Of a DNA stretch of 64,000 bases, positions 11,165 to 20,314 are shown piece by piece. The DNA lies in assembly GCF_009789575.1 (NCBI RefSeq), contig NZ_CP046908.1, positions 3,315,001 through 3,379,000 of the forward strand. Reading direction: 5' to 3'. The translations under genes were made by a program, and so were the position numbers. Each line of letters starts with the position of its first letter. The stretch's first letter is position 1. The stretch is from Stappia indica. Its GTDB lineage: Bacteria; Pseudomonadota; Alphaproteobacteria; Rhizobiales; Stappiaceae. Under the pieces are notes generated by a model, which worked only from the letters and a program-made list of their open reading frames with translations, was not told the DNA's origin and did not search any database.

Positions 11165-11713
11165 TCAACGCTCGCGTTCTTCGCGGAGGTTGGTGACCAC
11201 CCGGCGGTTCTGCGCCTTGCATTCTTCTTCGGCGCAATCGCGCACCTTGCGCTCCGTTCCGTAGCCCTTGGCCCACAGGCGGTTCGGCGCGACGCCCTTG
11301 CCGACCAGATAGGCCATCACCGCGTTCGCCCGGCGCGTCGAAAGCGCCGTGTTGTCGCCGGTGCTGCCCGGATCGTCCGAAAAGCCCTGGATCTTGGCGT
11401 ACCAGGTCCGGTGGGACATCAGCCACTCGGCCTGCTTGTCGAGCGTCATGCGGGCGGTCTCGTCGATCTCCGCCGAGCCGGGCGTGAAATAGGTCCGCCG
11501 GCCGACATTGAGCATGAAGGCCTCCTCGCTGCCCGGCTCCATGTTGGCGAAGCCGAGCACCGGCGCGTTGGTGACGTCCGGCGAGGCGACATTCTCGACC
11601 GTGTTGCAGCCGGCGAGAAGCGCGCAGGCGGCAAGCCCGGCCAGCAGCAGGGGCGAAAACGAGAGGCGCGGCCGCAAGGCGCGGCCGGTTGCGGGCGTCG
11701 AAAAGGCGGTCAC
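11165..11713 (-). CDS. OmpA-family lipoprotein, Pal-like
   Basis: The 182-aa product starts with GTG inside a GTGA overlap with the stop of the upstream L,D-transpeptidase gene. It has a long lipoprotein signal with lipobox LLAGC (acylated Cys at residue 36) and a C-terminal OmpA/Pal peptidoglycan-binding domain with TYFTPGSAEID, NTALSTRRANAVMAYLVGKGV and NRRVV. It is expected to be anchored in the outer membrane and to bind the peptidoglycan that its operon partner modifies. It is shorter at the N-terminus than classical Pal and no tol genes are near. Confidence 0.87.
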   Translation of the reverse strand: MTAFSTPATGRALRPRLSFSPLLLAGLAACALLAGCNTVENVASPDVTNAPVLGFANMEPGSEEAFMLNVGRRTYFTPGSAEIDETARMTLDKQAEWLMSHRTWYAKIQGFSDDPGSTGDNTALSTRRANAVMAYLVGKGVAPNRLWAKGYGTERKVRDCAEEECKAQNRRVVTNLREERER

Positions 11714-12372
11714 GTGCGCTCCTGATCCTGCGGTGTGCCGGCGCCCAGATGCTCCAGAACCGACACGCGGGTTCCGACCGGGCAGCGCTGGTAGAGGTCG
11801 ATGATGTCTTCGGGGAACATGCGGATGCAGCCCGACGAGACGTCGCTGCCGATGCTCCACGGCTCCAGCGTGCCATGCAGCCGGTAGCCGGTGTCGGCGC
11901 CGCTGTCGTGGTGCAGGTAGAGCGCGCGGGGGCCCAGCGGGTTGTTCGGCGCGCCGCCCTCGACCAGTTTCGGCAGGTCGGGCTGGCGCTTGCGCATGTC
12001 GGGGGGCGGCACCCAGCGCGGCCACAGCGCCTTGCGGCGGACCTGCGCGCGGCCGAACCACTGGAAGCCTTCGCGCCCGACGCCGACGCCGTAACGCAGC
12101 GCGGTGTTGTTCTCCCAGATCCAGTAGAGGAAGTGGTTGCGCGTGTCGACGACCACCGTGCCCGGCGATTCTTGCGAGAAATACTTGACCATCTGCCGGC
12201 GCCAATGCGGCTTGATCACCGAGAAATTGGTGCGGCGGTACTCGAAGCCATTGTCCGCAGCGGCCCCGTCGAACCATTTCGAGGACGCGAATGCCGGTAT
12301 GGGCAGCGAGATGTTCGCCGCCATCGCGCCGGCGCCGACCAGCAGCGCGCGCCGTGTCATGGATGCCGTCAT
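11710..12372 (-). CDS. L,D-transpeptidase (YkuD domain)
   Basis: The 220-aa secreted enzyme has the YkuD catalytic motif as HGTLEPWSIGSDVSSGCIRM, with the nucleophile Cys and the His in place. Such enzymes form 3-3 peptidoglycan cross-links or attach proteins to peptidoglycan. The start at 12372 is backed by AGGAGGAGA just upstream. The N-terminus MTASMTRRALLVGAGAMA carries twin arginines before a hydrophobic stretch, so export by Tat is possible. It is translationally coupled to the OmpA-like lipoprotein gene. Confidence 0.9.
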   Translation of the reverse strand: MTASMTRRALLVGAGAMAANISLPIPAFASSKWFDGAAADNGFEYRRTNFSVIKPHWRRQMVKYFSQESPGTVVVDTRNHFLYWIWENNTALRYGVGVGREGFQWFGRAQVRRKALWPRWVPPPDMRKRQPDLPKLVEGGAPNNPLGPRALYLHHDSGADTGYRLHGTLEPWSIGSDVSSGCIRMFPEDIIDLYQRCPVGTRVSVLEHLGAGTPQDQERT

Positions 12373-12488
12373 TCCGTCTCCTCCTCCTGACGGGCAGCCG
12401 CGTCCGCCCCGCGCTCGGCAGTATCTGCGAGCGCGGAACGGTCCTATTACTGTCCATTGCGGAGAAAACGTCAATCCTTCGAAGTTTT

Positions 12489-14174
12489 TCAGTTCGATGA
12501 CGGTGCCGGCGATGGGGGCCGCGAAGGCGCCTCGCCGAAGTCCGCCCCGGCCGCCGACAGCGCCTCGCGCGTGTCGAGATCGAGGCGCGCGGCCTCGCCG
12601 ATCTCAACCTCGCGCATGGCCGAGGCGTTCTGCCCGATCAGGTGGCGGGCGCCCGTGTCGCCCTCCAGCCGCGCCAGCGCGTCGAAATGGCTGCGGTCCC
12701 ACAGCACCGGGTTGCCCCGCTTGCCATGGGTGGTGGCGAGCACCAGCGTGACGCCCGCGTCCGGCCGGTAGGCCTCGATCAGCCGGTCGAGAACGGGGCC
12801 GTCGATGCCCGGCATGTCGGCAAGCAGGATCATCGCGGCATCCGCGTCCGCCCCCAGCGCCTTGACGCCGGTGCGGATCGAGCCGGCCATGCCGTCCGCA
12901 TAGTCGGGATTGTGCACCAGCACGACGTCGAGCCCGGCCAGCGCGGCGGCGACGTCCTTCGCCATGTGGCCGGTCACCACGGTCAGCCGGGACAGCCCGC
13001 TCGCCAGCGCGGCTTTGGCCGCGATGCGCACCAGCGGCTCGCCGTCGATCCGCGCCAGCAGCTTGTTGACGCCGCCCGCCCGCCGCGACTGGCCGGCGGC
13101 GAGCAGGATGCCCTCGATCCGCCGCCCGCGCGGTGCCGCCTGCGGCGCGTCCTGTCTCGTCTCCTGTGCGGTTTCGCGCGCTGCCTCGCGCGGCTGCGGC
13201 CGCGTGCCGATCTCCATCAACAGGCCCCCGACTCCCATGCCGGTGATCTCATGGGGAGTGACGGGCAGGTCCGCCATCAGCCGGTCCAGCACCCAGTCGA
13301 AGCCGTTTTCCTTGGGGCTGCGGGCGCAGCCCGGTGCGCCGAGCACCGGCACTCCGCCGACCTCGCCGACGAGCAGCAGATTGCCCGGATCGACCGGCAT
13401 GCCGAAATGCGTGACCGTGCCGCCGGCCTGCCGGATCGCGGACGGGATGACGTCGTCCCGGTCGACGATGGCCGAGGCGCCGAAGACCAGGACCAGTTCC
13501 GCTCCGTCCGCGATCAGCGCGGCGATGGCCGCCGCCGTCTCGCCGGCCGCATGGGCAACGCGGATCTCGCGGGCAAGCTGCGACCCGTAGACGGCAAGGC
13601 GGCTTTCGGTGATGCGGCGGGTCTTGTCGAGGGTGGCGGGCTTGAGATGGGCAAGCTGCGTTGCGACCAGCCCGACGGGGCGGGCACGGAACGGGGCGAC
13701 GCGCACGGCGCCGCGCACCGCCTCGCAGGCGGCCTCCACATCGGCGCGCGGCGCGGCGAAGGGAATGATCTTGGCGGTCGCCACCATGCGGCCGCGGGTG
13801 ACGCGGGCGAAGGCGGGCAGGGTCGCCAGCGTGATCGCCGGATCGATGCGGTTGGTCCGGTCGACCGCGTCCTTGTCGACCACCAGCAACCCGTCGGCAT
13901 CGGCATGGAAGTTGACCCGGCCGGTGAAGGGCGGCTCCAGCGTCATGCCGCCACCGGAGGCGGCCTCGGCAATGCGGCGCGCCGCCTCGTCCTCGTGGCA
14001 ATCGTCCGGGCCGAGCCGGGCGGCAACGACCTCCGCGATGCCCGCATCCGCGATCCGTGCGATGTCGCCGGCGGTGAGCCGGCGGCCCTTCTTCAGCGCG
14101 CCGTCGGCAAGCCGCAGCGTATGGGCGAGCAGGGCGCCTTCCGCGTCTTTCGTGGCGAGCGGGCCGAACTTCAC
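12489..14174 (-). CDS. Bifunctional molybdopterin-binding (MoeA-like) / MobA-like nucleotidyltransferase
   Basis: The 561-aa protein begins with GTG in a GTGA overlap with the upstream xdhC-type stop. Residues about 1-340 form a molybdopterin-binding module (LTAGDIARIADAGI, LVLVFGASAIVDRDDVIPSAI, GTVTHFGMPVDPGNLLLVGE). After an Arg/Gln/Ala-rich linker, a MobA-like nucleotidyltransferase starts with ILLAAGQSRRAGGVNKLLARIDGEPL and contains LLADMPGI. Such fusions probably make cytidylated molybdopterin for xanthine/CO-dehydrogenase-type enzymes (compare MocA). The upstream XdhC-type genes support that job. No molybdenum hydroxylase subunit is visible in the window. Confidence 0.88.
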   Translation of the reverse strand: MKFGPLATKDAEGALLAHTLRLADGALKKGRRLTAGDIARIADAGIAEVVAARLGPDDCHEDEAARRIAEAASGGGMTLEPPFTGRVNFHADADGLLVVDKDAVDRTNRIDPAITLATLPAFARVTRGRMVATAKIIPFAAPRADVEAACEAVRGAVRVAPFRARPVGLVATQLAHLKPATLDKTRRITESRLAVYGSQLAREIRVAHAAGETAAAIAALIADGAELVLVFGASAIVDRDDVIPSAIRQAGGTVTHFGMPVDPGNLLLVGEVGGVPVLGAPGCARSPKENGFDWVLDRLMADLPVTPHEITGMGVGGLLMEIGTRPQPREAARETAQETRQDAPQAAPRGRRIEGILLAAGQSRRAGGVNKLLARIDGEPLVRIAAKAALASGLSRLTVVTGHMAKDVAAALAGLDVVLVHNPDYADGMAGSIRTGVKALGADADAAMILLADMPGIDGPVLDRLIEAYRPDAGVTLVLATTHGKRGNPVLWDRSHFDALARLEGDTGARHLIGQNASAMREVEIGEAARLDLDTREALSAAGADFGEAPSRPPSPAPSSN

Positions 14175-14899
14175 GGCCGGCCTCCCTCTCCCTTGAGTCC
14201 CTCTTCCTTGGGGTCGGGGCTCTTGCGAAGCGCGGCGATGATGTTGGCGAGCACCGCAACGGCGATCTCGGCCGGCGAGGCGGCGCCGATATCGGCGCCG
14301 ATCGGCGCGTCGATGCTGTCGAAGGCGTCCGGTGTCACGCCGGCTTCCAGCAGCCGCTCGCGGCGCTTGCCATGGGTCTTGCGGCTGCCGAGCGCGCCGA
14401 CATAGAAGCACCCGGCCGCCAGCGCGGCGGCAAGCGGCACGTCGTCGATCTTCGGGTCGTGGGTGAGCGCGGCGAGCGCGGTGTAGGGATCGAGCGAGAG
14501 CTGCTCCAGCACGTCGGCCGGCCACTCGGCGAGCAGCGTGCCGTCCGGAAACCGCTCGGGCGTCGCAAAGGCGGTGCGCGGGTCGACGACGGTCACGTCG
14601 AAGCCGGCGATCTGCGCCATCGGCACCAAGGCCTGGCTGATATGGACGGCGCCGATCAGCACGATGCGCGGCGGCGGCACGCTGACGGTCAGGAAGGCCT
14701 GGCCGCCGCCTGCAAGCTCGACCAGCCCGGACTTGCCGGACCTCAGCCTTGCGCGCAACTCCGCCGCCAGCGGATCGGCATCCGTGATGTCGCCTGGGGC
14801 AACGAGGCGCTGGGCGCCGCTGCCGGTCTCGGTGACGAGGATCGCGGGCTTGCGGCCGCTGCGGGCGGCGTTGAAGCGGGCGAGGAGCTGAAGGTCCAT
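14171..14899 (-). CDS. XdhC family protein, Rossmann-domain half
   Basis: The 242-aa protein matches the C-terminal Rossmann-like part of XdhC/CoxI proteins: PPPRIVLIGAVHISQALVPMAQIAGFDVTVVDPR, then ALTHDPKIDDVPL and YVGALGSRKTHGKRRERL, ending with IGADIGAASPAEIAVAVLANIIA. XdhC proteins bind and protect the sulfurated molybdenum cofactor before insertion. The start MDLQLLARF (14899) is preferred over an in-frame ATG at 14935. Its stop overlaps the next gene's GTG start. The N-terminal XdhC/CoxI domain is coded by the separate gene upstream. Confidence 0.9.
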   Translation of the reverse strand: MDLQLLARFNAARSGRKPAILVTETGSGAQRLVAPGDITDADPLAAELRARLRSGKSGLVELAGGGQAFLTVSVPPPRIVLIGAVHISQALVPMAQIAGFDVTVVDPRTAFATPERFPDGTLLAEWPADVLEQLSLDPYTALAALTHDPKIDDVPLAAALAAGCFYVGALGSRKTHGKRRERLLEAGVTPDAFDSIDAPIGADIGAASPAEIAVAVLANIIAALRKSPDPKEEGLKGEGGRP

Positions 14900-14989
14900 G
14901 GGAAGCGGTCCTGAAAATCGGGGCGGCGCCGGCATGCGGCGGCGTGAGGCAGGCGAGACGGGCTGCAGAGGCGGCCCGGCCGCGCAGGA

Positions 14990-15334
14990 TCAGGCGGAGC
15001 GGGCGACCGGCTCCACATAGACGCGGATGCGCCCGCCGCAGGACAGGCCGACGCGCCAGGCGGTCTCGTCGGCGACGCCGAATTCCAGCATGGTCGGCTT
15101 GCCGGTCTCGATCACCTCGGCGGCCTCGGCCACGACCGCGCCCTCGACGCAGCCGCCCGACACCGAGCCCTCGAAATTTCCCTCCGCATCGATGACGAGA
15201 TGCGCGCCGACCGGGCGCGGCGCCGAGCCCCAGGTCTCGACAACGGTGGCAAGGGCGACACGGCGCCCGTCGCGGCTCCAGCTTTCGGCCAGAACCAGCG
15301 GATCGATCTCCGTCCGGATTGCATCCTGTTGCAT
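14990..15334 (-). CDS. XdhC/CoxI N-terminal-domain protein
   Basis: The 114-aa protein is a stand-alone XdhC/CoxI domain with ATVVETWGSAPRPVGAHLVI, GSVSGGCVEGAVVAEA and LSCGGRIRVYVEP, the family signatures including the CGG motif. AAGGAGA precedes the ATG at 15334, making it the first gene of the operon with the Rossmann-half xdhC and the MoeA-MobA fusion. Together they would mature the cofactor of a molybdenum hydroxylase such as an aerobic CO-dehydrogenase-type enzyme. Confidence 0.9.
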   Translation of the reverse strand: MQQDAIRTEIDPLVLAESWSRDGRRVALATVVETWGSAPRPVGAHLVIDAEGNFEGSVSGGCVEGAVVAEAAEVIETGKPTMLEFGVADETAWRVGLSCGGRIRVYVEPVARSA

Positions 15335-15503
15335 GTCCGTCTCCTTCGTTGCCCCGAATATAGGCTCACCCCGGCGCCCTGCACAGGCGTCCCGTCGCTG
15401 GCCTTTGGTCGGAAGGGGGATGGGAGAGGCGGAAGAGGCGGCAGGTTGGGCGGGAGGAGCGGCGGAAACGAGACGCCGATGCGCCCCTCTCGCTCGGCTG
15501 TCG

Positions 15504-15533
15504 TCCCGGTTTCGGCAAAGCCGAAGACCGGGA
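15504..15533. repeat. Intergenic palindromic repeat
   Basis: TCCCGGT-TTCGGC pairs with GCCGAA-ACCGGGA across an AAA loop with one unpaired G. Dispersed intergenic palindromes of this kind are common in alphaproteobacteria. It lies in the 467-bp gene-free stretch between the XdhC-type operon and pckA. Confidence 0.6.
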
Positions 15534-15614
15534 ACCAGTAACCACGGCGGTCGCGACCCTTGCCGTCGCGCGCCACCGGAAGGCCGGGGGCTGCTGCCGT
15601 CGCATACCCACCCG

Positions 15615-15660
15615 CCCCGGCGGATACTGGATACCTGCCTTCGCAGGTATGACAGCCGTG
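15615..15660. repeat. Intergenic palindromic repeat (CTGCCTTCGCAGG type)
   Basis: The core is the 20-nt palindrome at 15631-15650, with arms ATACCTGC and GCAGGTAT around the loop CTTC, flanked by GGATACTGG and GACAGCC. It resembles the widespread repeat whose spurious translation reads VIPAKAGIQ, and that reading is indeed present on the minus strand here. Confidence 0.7.
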
Positions 15661-15699
15661 GAGTTGGGTGAAGGCCTTCCCGCCTGGCCAAGGCCCGCC

Positions 15700-15737
15700 C
15701 CAAACGACAAAGGGCGCCGCAAGCCTGCGGCGCCCTT
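15700..15737 (-). terminator. Terminator after pckA
   Basis: A 12-bp stem, AAGGGCGCCGCA / TGCGGCGCCCTT with a 4-nt loop, lies 65 bp beyond the pckA stop. On the minus strand it is followed by TTGTCGTTTGG. Confidence 0.85.
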
Positions 15738-15801
15738 CAGTCGGTCAGCGGTGCGGCACGGAGTTATCCGGCCGCGCCCCAAAATCCAGTCCGCTGCGGC
15801 G

Positions 15802-17415
15802 TTATTCGGCCGCGGCGCGGAAGGACGGGGCGGCGGCGAGGATGGCGCCGTCCACATGGCTTTCGAACTTGGCGAAGTTGGTGACGAACATGTCCACCAG
15901 CTTGGCGGCCTGCGCGTCGTAGGCGTCCTTGTCGGCCCAGGTCGAGCGCGGGTCGAGGATCGCCGCGTCGACGCCCGGAACCTCGACCGGAACGGCGAAG
16001 CCGAAATTCGCGTCCGTGCGGCAGGCGACATCGCGCAGCGAACCGTCGAGCGCGGCGGCGAGCAGCGTGCGGGTGGCGCGGATCGGCATGCGGTTGCCGG
16101 TGCCGTAGGCCCCGCCCGTCCAGCCGGTGTTGACCAGCCAGCAGTCGACCTCATGGGCGGCGATCAGCGAGCGCAGCAGGTTGCCGTATTCGGACGGATG
16201 ACGCGACATGAACGGTGCGCCGAAGCAGGTGGAGAACGTCGCCTGCGGCTCCGTCACGCCCTTCTCGGTGCCGGCGACCTTCGCCGTGTAGCCCGACAGG
16301 AAGTGATACATCGCCTGGGCCGGGGTCAGCCGGGCGATGGGAGGCAGCACGCCGAAGGCATCGGCCGTCAGCATGATGATGTTCTTGGGGTGCGGCGCGC
16401 GGCCCGTCGGGCTGGCATTGGAGATGAAGTCGATCGGATAGGCGCAGCGGGTGTTCTCGGTCTTCGAGCCGTCGTCGAAGTCGGGAACGCGGGTCTGCGG
16501 ATCGAGCACGACGTTCTCCAGCACGGTGCCGAAGCGCTGGGTCGTGGCGTAGATCTCCGGCTCCGCCTCGGCCGACAGCTTGATCGTCTTGGCGTAGCAG
16601 CCGCCCTCGAAATTGAAGATGCCGTCCGGGCCCCAGCCGTGCTCGTCGTCGCCGACCAGCGTGCGGGTCGGGTCGGCCGACAGGGTGGTCTTGCCGGTGC
16701 CGGACAGGCCGAAGAAGACGGCCGTGTCGCCCTCGTCGCCGACATTGGCCGAGCAGTGCATCGGCATCACCCGGCTGGCCGGCAGCAGGAAGTTCAGCAT
16801 CGAGAAGACGGACTTCTTCATCTCGCCGGCATAGGAGGTGCCGCCGATCAGGACGATGCGGTTGGTGAAGTCGCAGGCGATGACCGTCTCGGTGCGGCAG
16901 CCGTGGCGCGCGGGATCGGCGCGGAAGCTCGGCAGGTCGATGATCGTCATTTCGGGCGCGAAATCGGCCAGCTCGGACGGCTCGGGACGGATCAGCAGGT
17001 TGCGGATGAACAGGGAGTGCCAGGCGTATTCGGTGAAGACGCGCACCTTGATGCGGTGGGCCGGATCGGCGCCGCCATGCAGGTCCTGCGCGTAGAGCGA
17101 CATGCCCTTGGCATGGGCGACCATGTCGGCATGGAGCACGGCGAACTGCTCGGGGCTGATGGAATTGGAATTGTCCCACCACACGGTGTCGCGGGTGGTG
17201 TCGTCGACGACGATGAACTTGTCCTTCGGCGAGCGGCCCGTGTGAACGCCGGTGTCGGCGACGAGCGCACCGCCGTCGGCGACGACGGCCTCCTCGCGGC
17301 GCAGCGCATGCTCATAGAGCGCCGGTGCCGTGAGGTTGCGATGAAGTCCGCCGAGCTCCTTCAAGCCGCACATGCCAGCGTCTTTCGAAGAAAGCTCTAC
17401 GCCCTGATCCGCCAT
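15802..17415 (-). CDS. pckA: Phosphoenolpyruvate carboxykinase (ATP)
   Basis: PckA converts oxaloacetate and ATP to phosphoenolpyruvate and CO2, the first committed step of gluconeogenesis from organic acids. The 537-aa protein shows [16 protein letters not shown], the P-loop [11 protein letters not shown], the metal-binding DDEHGW and the C-terminal [15 protein letters not shown]. The ATG at 17415 gives the family length; an in-frame extension to 17658 looks non-coding. The upstream region holds a LacI-type palindrome, and the ChvI/ChvG-HPr genes lie nearby on the other strand. Confidence 0.97.
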   Translation of the reverse strand: MADQGVELSSKDAGMCGLKELGGLHRNLTAPALYEHALRREEAVVADGGALVADTGVHTGRSPKDKFIVVDDTTRDTVWWDNSNSISPEQFAVLHADMVAHAKGMSLYAQDLHGGADPAHRIKVRVFTEYAWHSLFIRNLLIRPEPSELADFAPEMTIIDLPSFRADPARHGCRTETVIACDFTNRIVLIGGTSYAGEMKKSVFSMLNFLLPASRVMPMHCSANVGDEGDTAVFFGLSGTGKTTLSADPTRTLVGDDEHGWGPDGIFNFEGGCYAKTIKLSAEAEPEIYATTQRFGTVLENVVLDPQTRVPDFDDGSKTENTRCAYPIDFISNASPTGRAPHPKNIIMLTADAFGVLPPIARLTPAQAMYHFLSGYTAKVAGTEKGVTEPQATFSTCFGAPFMSRHPSEYGNLLRSLIAAHEVDCWLVNTGWTGGAYGTGNRMPIRATRTLLAAALDGSLRDVACRTDANFGFAVPVEVPGVDAAILDPRSTWADKDAYDAQAAKLVDMFVTNFAKFESHVDGAILAAAPSFRAAAE

Positions 17416-17678
17416 GTTTCCGAGATCCCTGTATCGTGTTTGGTTCGCCGGTCCTTGCTGGACCGCTGAGACTGCCGGATGCCGCGATGTTCGTCCTGTC
17501 GCGATTTCGCAATATGAGTCCGGTAGCGTGTGAACTGCCGGCGGCCCTGGTGCCGGCGCACGGAACGGCCGTCGACCCCGTGTCGGGTCCGGCCCTGCTG
17601 TCTTTTTCGCTTTTGGCAGAGCGAACCTAGTGGATGGCCCCCAAATCAACAAGCGCAACGAAGGTGGCAGCCCTGGGG

Positions 17679-17692
17679 TTAAATCGATTTAA
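17679..17692. promoter_or_regulatory. LacI-type operator-like palindrome upstream of pckA
   Basis: TTAAATCGATTTAA is a perfect 14-bp palindrome with a central CG, as in LacI-family operators. It lies 264 bp upstream of the pckA ATG in an unusually AT-rich stretch. In rhizobia pckA is controlled by the LacI-family regulator PckR, so a PckR-like site is a reasonable inference. It also resembles a TTAA(N6)TTAA CtrA half-site pair, but CtrA normally needs seven spacer bases. Confidence 0.5.
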
Positions 17693-17821
17693 TTCACCGT
17701 TTCTGCAGTTATAATTATTTTTTAACGAAAAATAATACGTGTTCCGCCGCGCCGCCCGGTGGAATACTCGTTTCATATCAGTTCATTCGTGGATCATCCG
17801 TTCGGAATCGCACGAAGCTGC

Positions 17822-17860
17822 CCCAAAAACCGGCCCAAAAACCGGCCCAAAAACCGGCCC
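17822..17860. repeat. 12-bp tandem repeat, 3.25 copies
   Basis: The unit CCCAAAAACCGG is repeated head to tail at 17822, 17834 and 17846 and is followed by CCC. It lies in the 582-bp gap between the divergent pckA and MATE genes. No function is evident. Confidence 0.85.
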
Positions 17861-17997
17861 GCGGCACGGAACCGCGGTGCCGGAGTCGCTGCGGCTGACC
17901 GGCCCGCCGGTTTCGGCTATGGTCGGGCTCCATTGCCCGGTGCGATGCGCTGTCCGCGTCCGCCGCCCGCCCCGTTTCCTTCATCCGTCAGGCCGAG

Positions 17998-19401
17998 ATG
18001 TCGACACTTCGCAGTACCTCTCCCGCTTCCGCGGGACATCATTTTCGCGCCACCGTGGCGCTGGCGCTGCCGATCATCGTCTCGCGCGCGGCGCTGGTGA
18101 TCATGTTCACCGTCGACACGGTGATGGTGGGCCGGGCGAGTGCCGCCGACCTTGCCTATTTCGGCCTCGGCGTCGCGCCGCAGCTGACCTTGATGATGGT
18201 CGCCGTCGGCGCGCTGCAGGCGACCGCCGTGTTGGCCTCGCAGGCGCTGGGCGCGGGCGATGGTCCGCGCGCCGGGGCGGTGCTGCGCGCCTCGCTCGCC
18301 CATGCGCTGGCGCTGGGCCTCATCTGTCTGTTCCTGTCGATGCTGGCCGAGCCGTTCTTCCTGGCGACCGGGCAGGACCCGGACCTTGCGGGCGGGGCTG
18401 CGCGCGTGTCGCATGCCTTCGGCGTCGGCATGCCGGGCATCCTGCTCTTCGTCGCCTGCAACCTGTTTATGGAGGCGACGGGCCGGCCGAAGACCGGCAT
18501 GGCGATCATGCTCGCCGCCAACCTCGTCAACGTGCCGCTGAACGCCGTCTTCGGCTATGGCTGGGGCGGCCTGGTGGAGGCCGGCGGGGCGGAAGGCATC
18601 ATGCTGGCCAGCACCATCGCCCGCACGCTGGCCGGCCTGACCATCCTGACCATCCTGGCGCTGCAGGCCAGGCGCGACGACACGTTCCGCATCCTGCCGC
18701 GCCGCAGCGCCGGGGCGGCCGCGCTCGGCCTGTGGACGGATCCGGACGCGCGCCAGCTGCGCCGGCTCGGCCTGCCGATGGGCCTTGCCCAGGGCGTGGA
18801 AAGCGCCGCCTTCGCCACCGTCGTGATGATGGCCGGCTGGCTCGGCACGGCGCAGCTCGCCGCCTACCAGACGACGATGAGCCTCGTGACGCTGACCTTC
18901 ATGATGGCCATCGGCACCGGCGGGGCGACGGCGATCCGGGTGGGCCGGGCCTTCGGCGAGGGCGACATGGCCAATGTCGGGCGCGCCGGCTGGACGGGCA
19001 TCGCGCTCGGCGCGGTGTGGCCGCTGCCCGTGGCGCTGCTGTTCCTGGTCTCGCCGGAAACCGCGGCGCGGGCGGTGACCTCCGACCCGCGCACGGTCGA
19101 GGCGGCCGCGCAGGCGCTGTTCATCGCCGGCTTCATGCTGTCCATCGACGCGGCGATGGCGGTGACCATCGGCGCGCTGCGCGGCCTTGGCGACGTATGG
19201 TGGCCGACCCTGTGGCAGATCGGGGCGTTCTGGCTGATCGCCATTCCGGTCGCCTATGTGATGGCGATCGTGCTGGCGGTCGGCGCGGGCGGGCTGATCG
19301 GCGGGCTGATCGCCGGCATCCTCGTCTCCTTTGCCGGCCTGTCGTGGCGCTTCGCCCGCCAGAGCGCGATGCGGCGCCTGTCGCCGGTGGTTCCGCTGTA
19401 G
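17998..19401 (+). CDS. MATE-family multidrug/metabolite efflux protein
   Basis: The 467-aa protein has about twelve hydrophobic segments and typical MATE features: VALALPIIVSRAALVIMFTVDTVMVGR at the start, VASQALGAGDG-like motifs and a second half beginning near LRRLGLPMGLAQGVESAAF. These are inner-membrane antiporters that export drugs or metabolites with Na+ or H+. The ATG at 17998 begins MSTLRSTSPAS. The gene separates pckA from chvI, which are close neighbours in many rhizobia. Substrate unknown. Confidence 0.88.
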   Translation: MSTLRSTSPASAGHHFRATVALALPIIVSRAALVIMFTVDTVMVGRASAADLAYFGLGVAPQLTLMMVAVGALQATAVLASQALGAGDGPRAGAVLRASLAHALALGLICLFLSMLAEPFFLATGQDPDLAGGAARVSHAFGVGMPGILLFVACNLFMEATGRPKTGMAIMLAANLVNVPLNAVFGYGWGGLVEAGGAEGIMLASTIARTLAGLTILTILALQARRDDTFRILPRRSAGAAALGLWTDPDARQLRRLGLPMGLAQGVESAAFATVVMMAGWLGTAQLAAYQTTMSLVTLTFMMAIGTGGATAIRVGRAFGEGDMANVGRAGWTGIALGAVWPLPVALLFLVSPETAARAVTSDPRTVEAAAQALFIAGFMLSIDAAMAVTIGALRGLGDVWWPTLWQIGAFWLIAIPVAYVMAIVLAVGAGGLIGGLIAGILVSFAGLSWRFARQSAMRRLSPVVPL

Positions 19402-19509
19402 CGGTTGGCGATTGGCTCCGGCCATCGCCATAATTTATGCGCATTTGCACCCGCAAGGCTGATAAACCAAGACGAGCGAACAAGAAGAACGGGTTCAGGG
19501 CTTTCGACC

Positions 19510-20208
19510 ATGCCGACGATCGCACTCGTAGACGACGACCGTAACATCCTGACCTCGGTCTCCATTGCACTGGAGAGCGAAGGATACAGGGTCCATACCT
19601 ATACGGATGGCTCCTCGGCCCTCGACCGGCTGATCACCGATCCGCCGGATCTTGCCATCTTCGATATCAAGATGCCGCGGATGGACGGCATGGAGCTGCT
19701 GCGCCGGCTGCGCCAGAAGTCGGACCTGCCGGTGATCTTCCTGACCAGCAAGGACGACGAGATCGACGAGCTGTTCGGCCTGAAGATGGGCGCCGACGAC
19801 TTCATCCGCAAACCGTTCTCGCAGCGCCTGCTGGTGGAGCGCGTCAAGGCGGTGCTGCGCCGCGTGCAGCCGCGCGACCCGGCGACGAGCAAGCAGGAAA
19901 GCGACAAGCTGCTGGAGCGCGGCGACCTGATCATGGACCAGGAGCGCCACACCTCCATGTGGAAGGGCCAGCCGGTGACGCTGACGGTCACCGAATTCCT
20001 GATCCTGTATGCGCTCGCCCATCGCCCGGGCGTGGTCAAGAGCCGCAACGCCTTGATGGATGCGGCCTATGACGACCAGGTCTATGTGGACGACCGCACC
20101 ATCGATAGCCATATCAAGCGGCTGCGGAAGAAGTTCAAGCTGGTCGACGACAGCTTCGACATGATCGAGACGCTGTACGGCGTCGGCTACCGCTTCCGCG
20201 AGGGCTGA
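19510..20208 (+). CDS. chvI: Response regulator ChvI
   Basis: ChvI is the OmpR-class partner of the sensor ChvG and controls envelope, acid-response and host-interaction genes in Hyphomicrobiales. The 232-aa protein has the receiver acidic pair DDD at 8-10, phospho-acceptor D52 in [10 protein letters not shown], the conserved Lys in IRKPFS, and a winged-helix domain ending [14 protein letters not shown]...[10 protein letters not shown] chose [10 protein letters not shown] (19510) as start; a longer in-frame reading from 19405 is improbable. It is followed by chvG and the HPr-system genes. Confidence 0.95.
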   Translation: MPTIALVDDDRNILTSVSIALESEGYRVHTYTDGSSALDRLITDPPDLAIFDIKMPRMDGMELLRRLRQKSDLPVIFLTSKDDEIDELFGLKMGADDFIRKPFSQRLLVERVKAVLRRVQPRDPATSKQESDKLLERGDLIMDQERHTSMWKGQPVTLTVTEFLILYALAHRPGVVKSRNALMDAAYDDQVYVDDRTIDSHIKRLRKKFKLVDDSFDMIETLYGVGYRFREG

Positions 20209-20314
20209 CGGCAGCGCCGCGCCCGCGCCATCCTGCCGGCCCAGACGGGAGGGCAGGACGGGCGGTTGCGCATGCCTGCAAGGCGTGGCCGGAAACTCCG
20301 GCCGGGAAAGATGG

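Noticed and set aside
17679-17692. CtrA binding site at the pckA palindrome
   Set aside because: The TTAA halves are 6 bp apart, whereas CtrA sites normally have 7; the full palindrome fits a LacI-type operator better.
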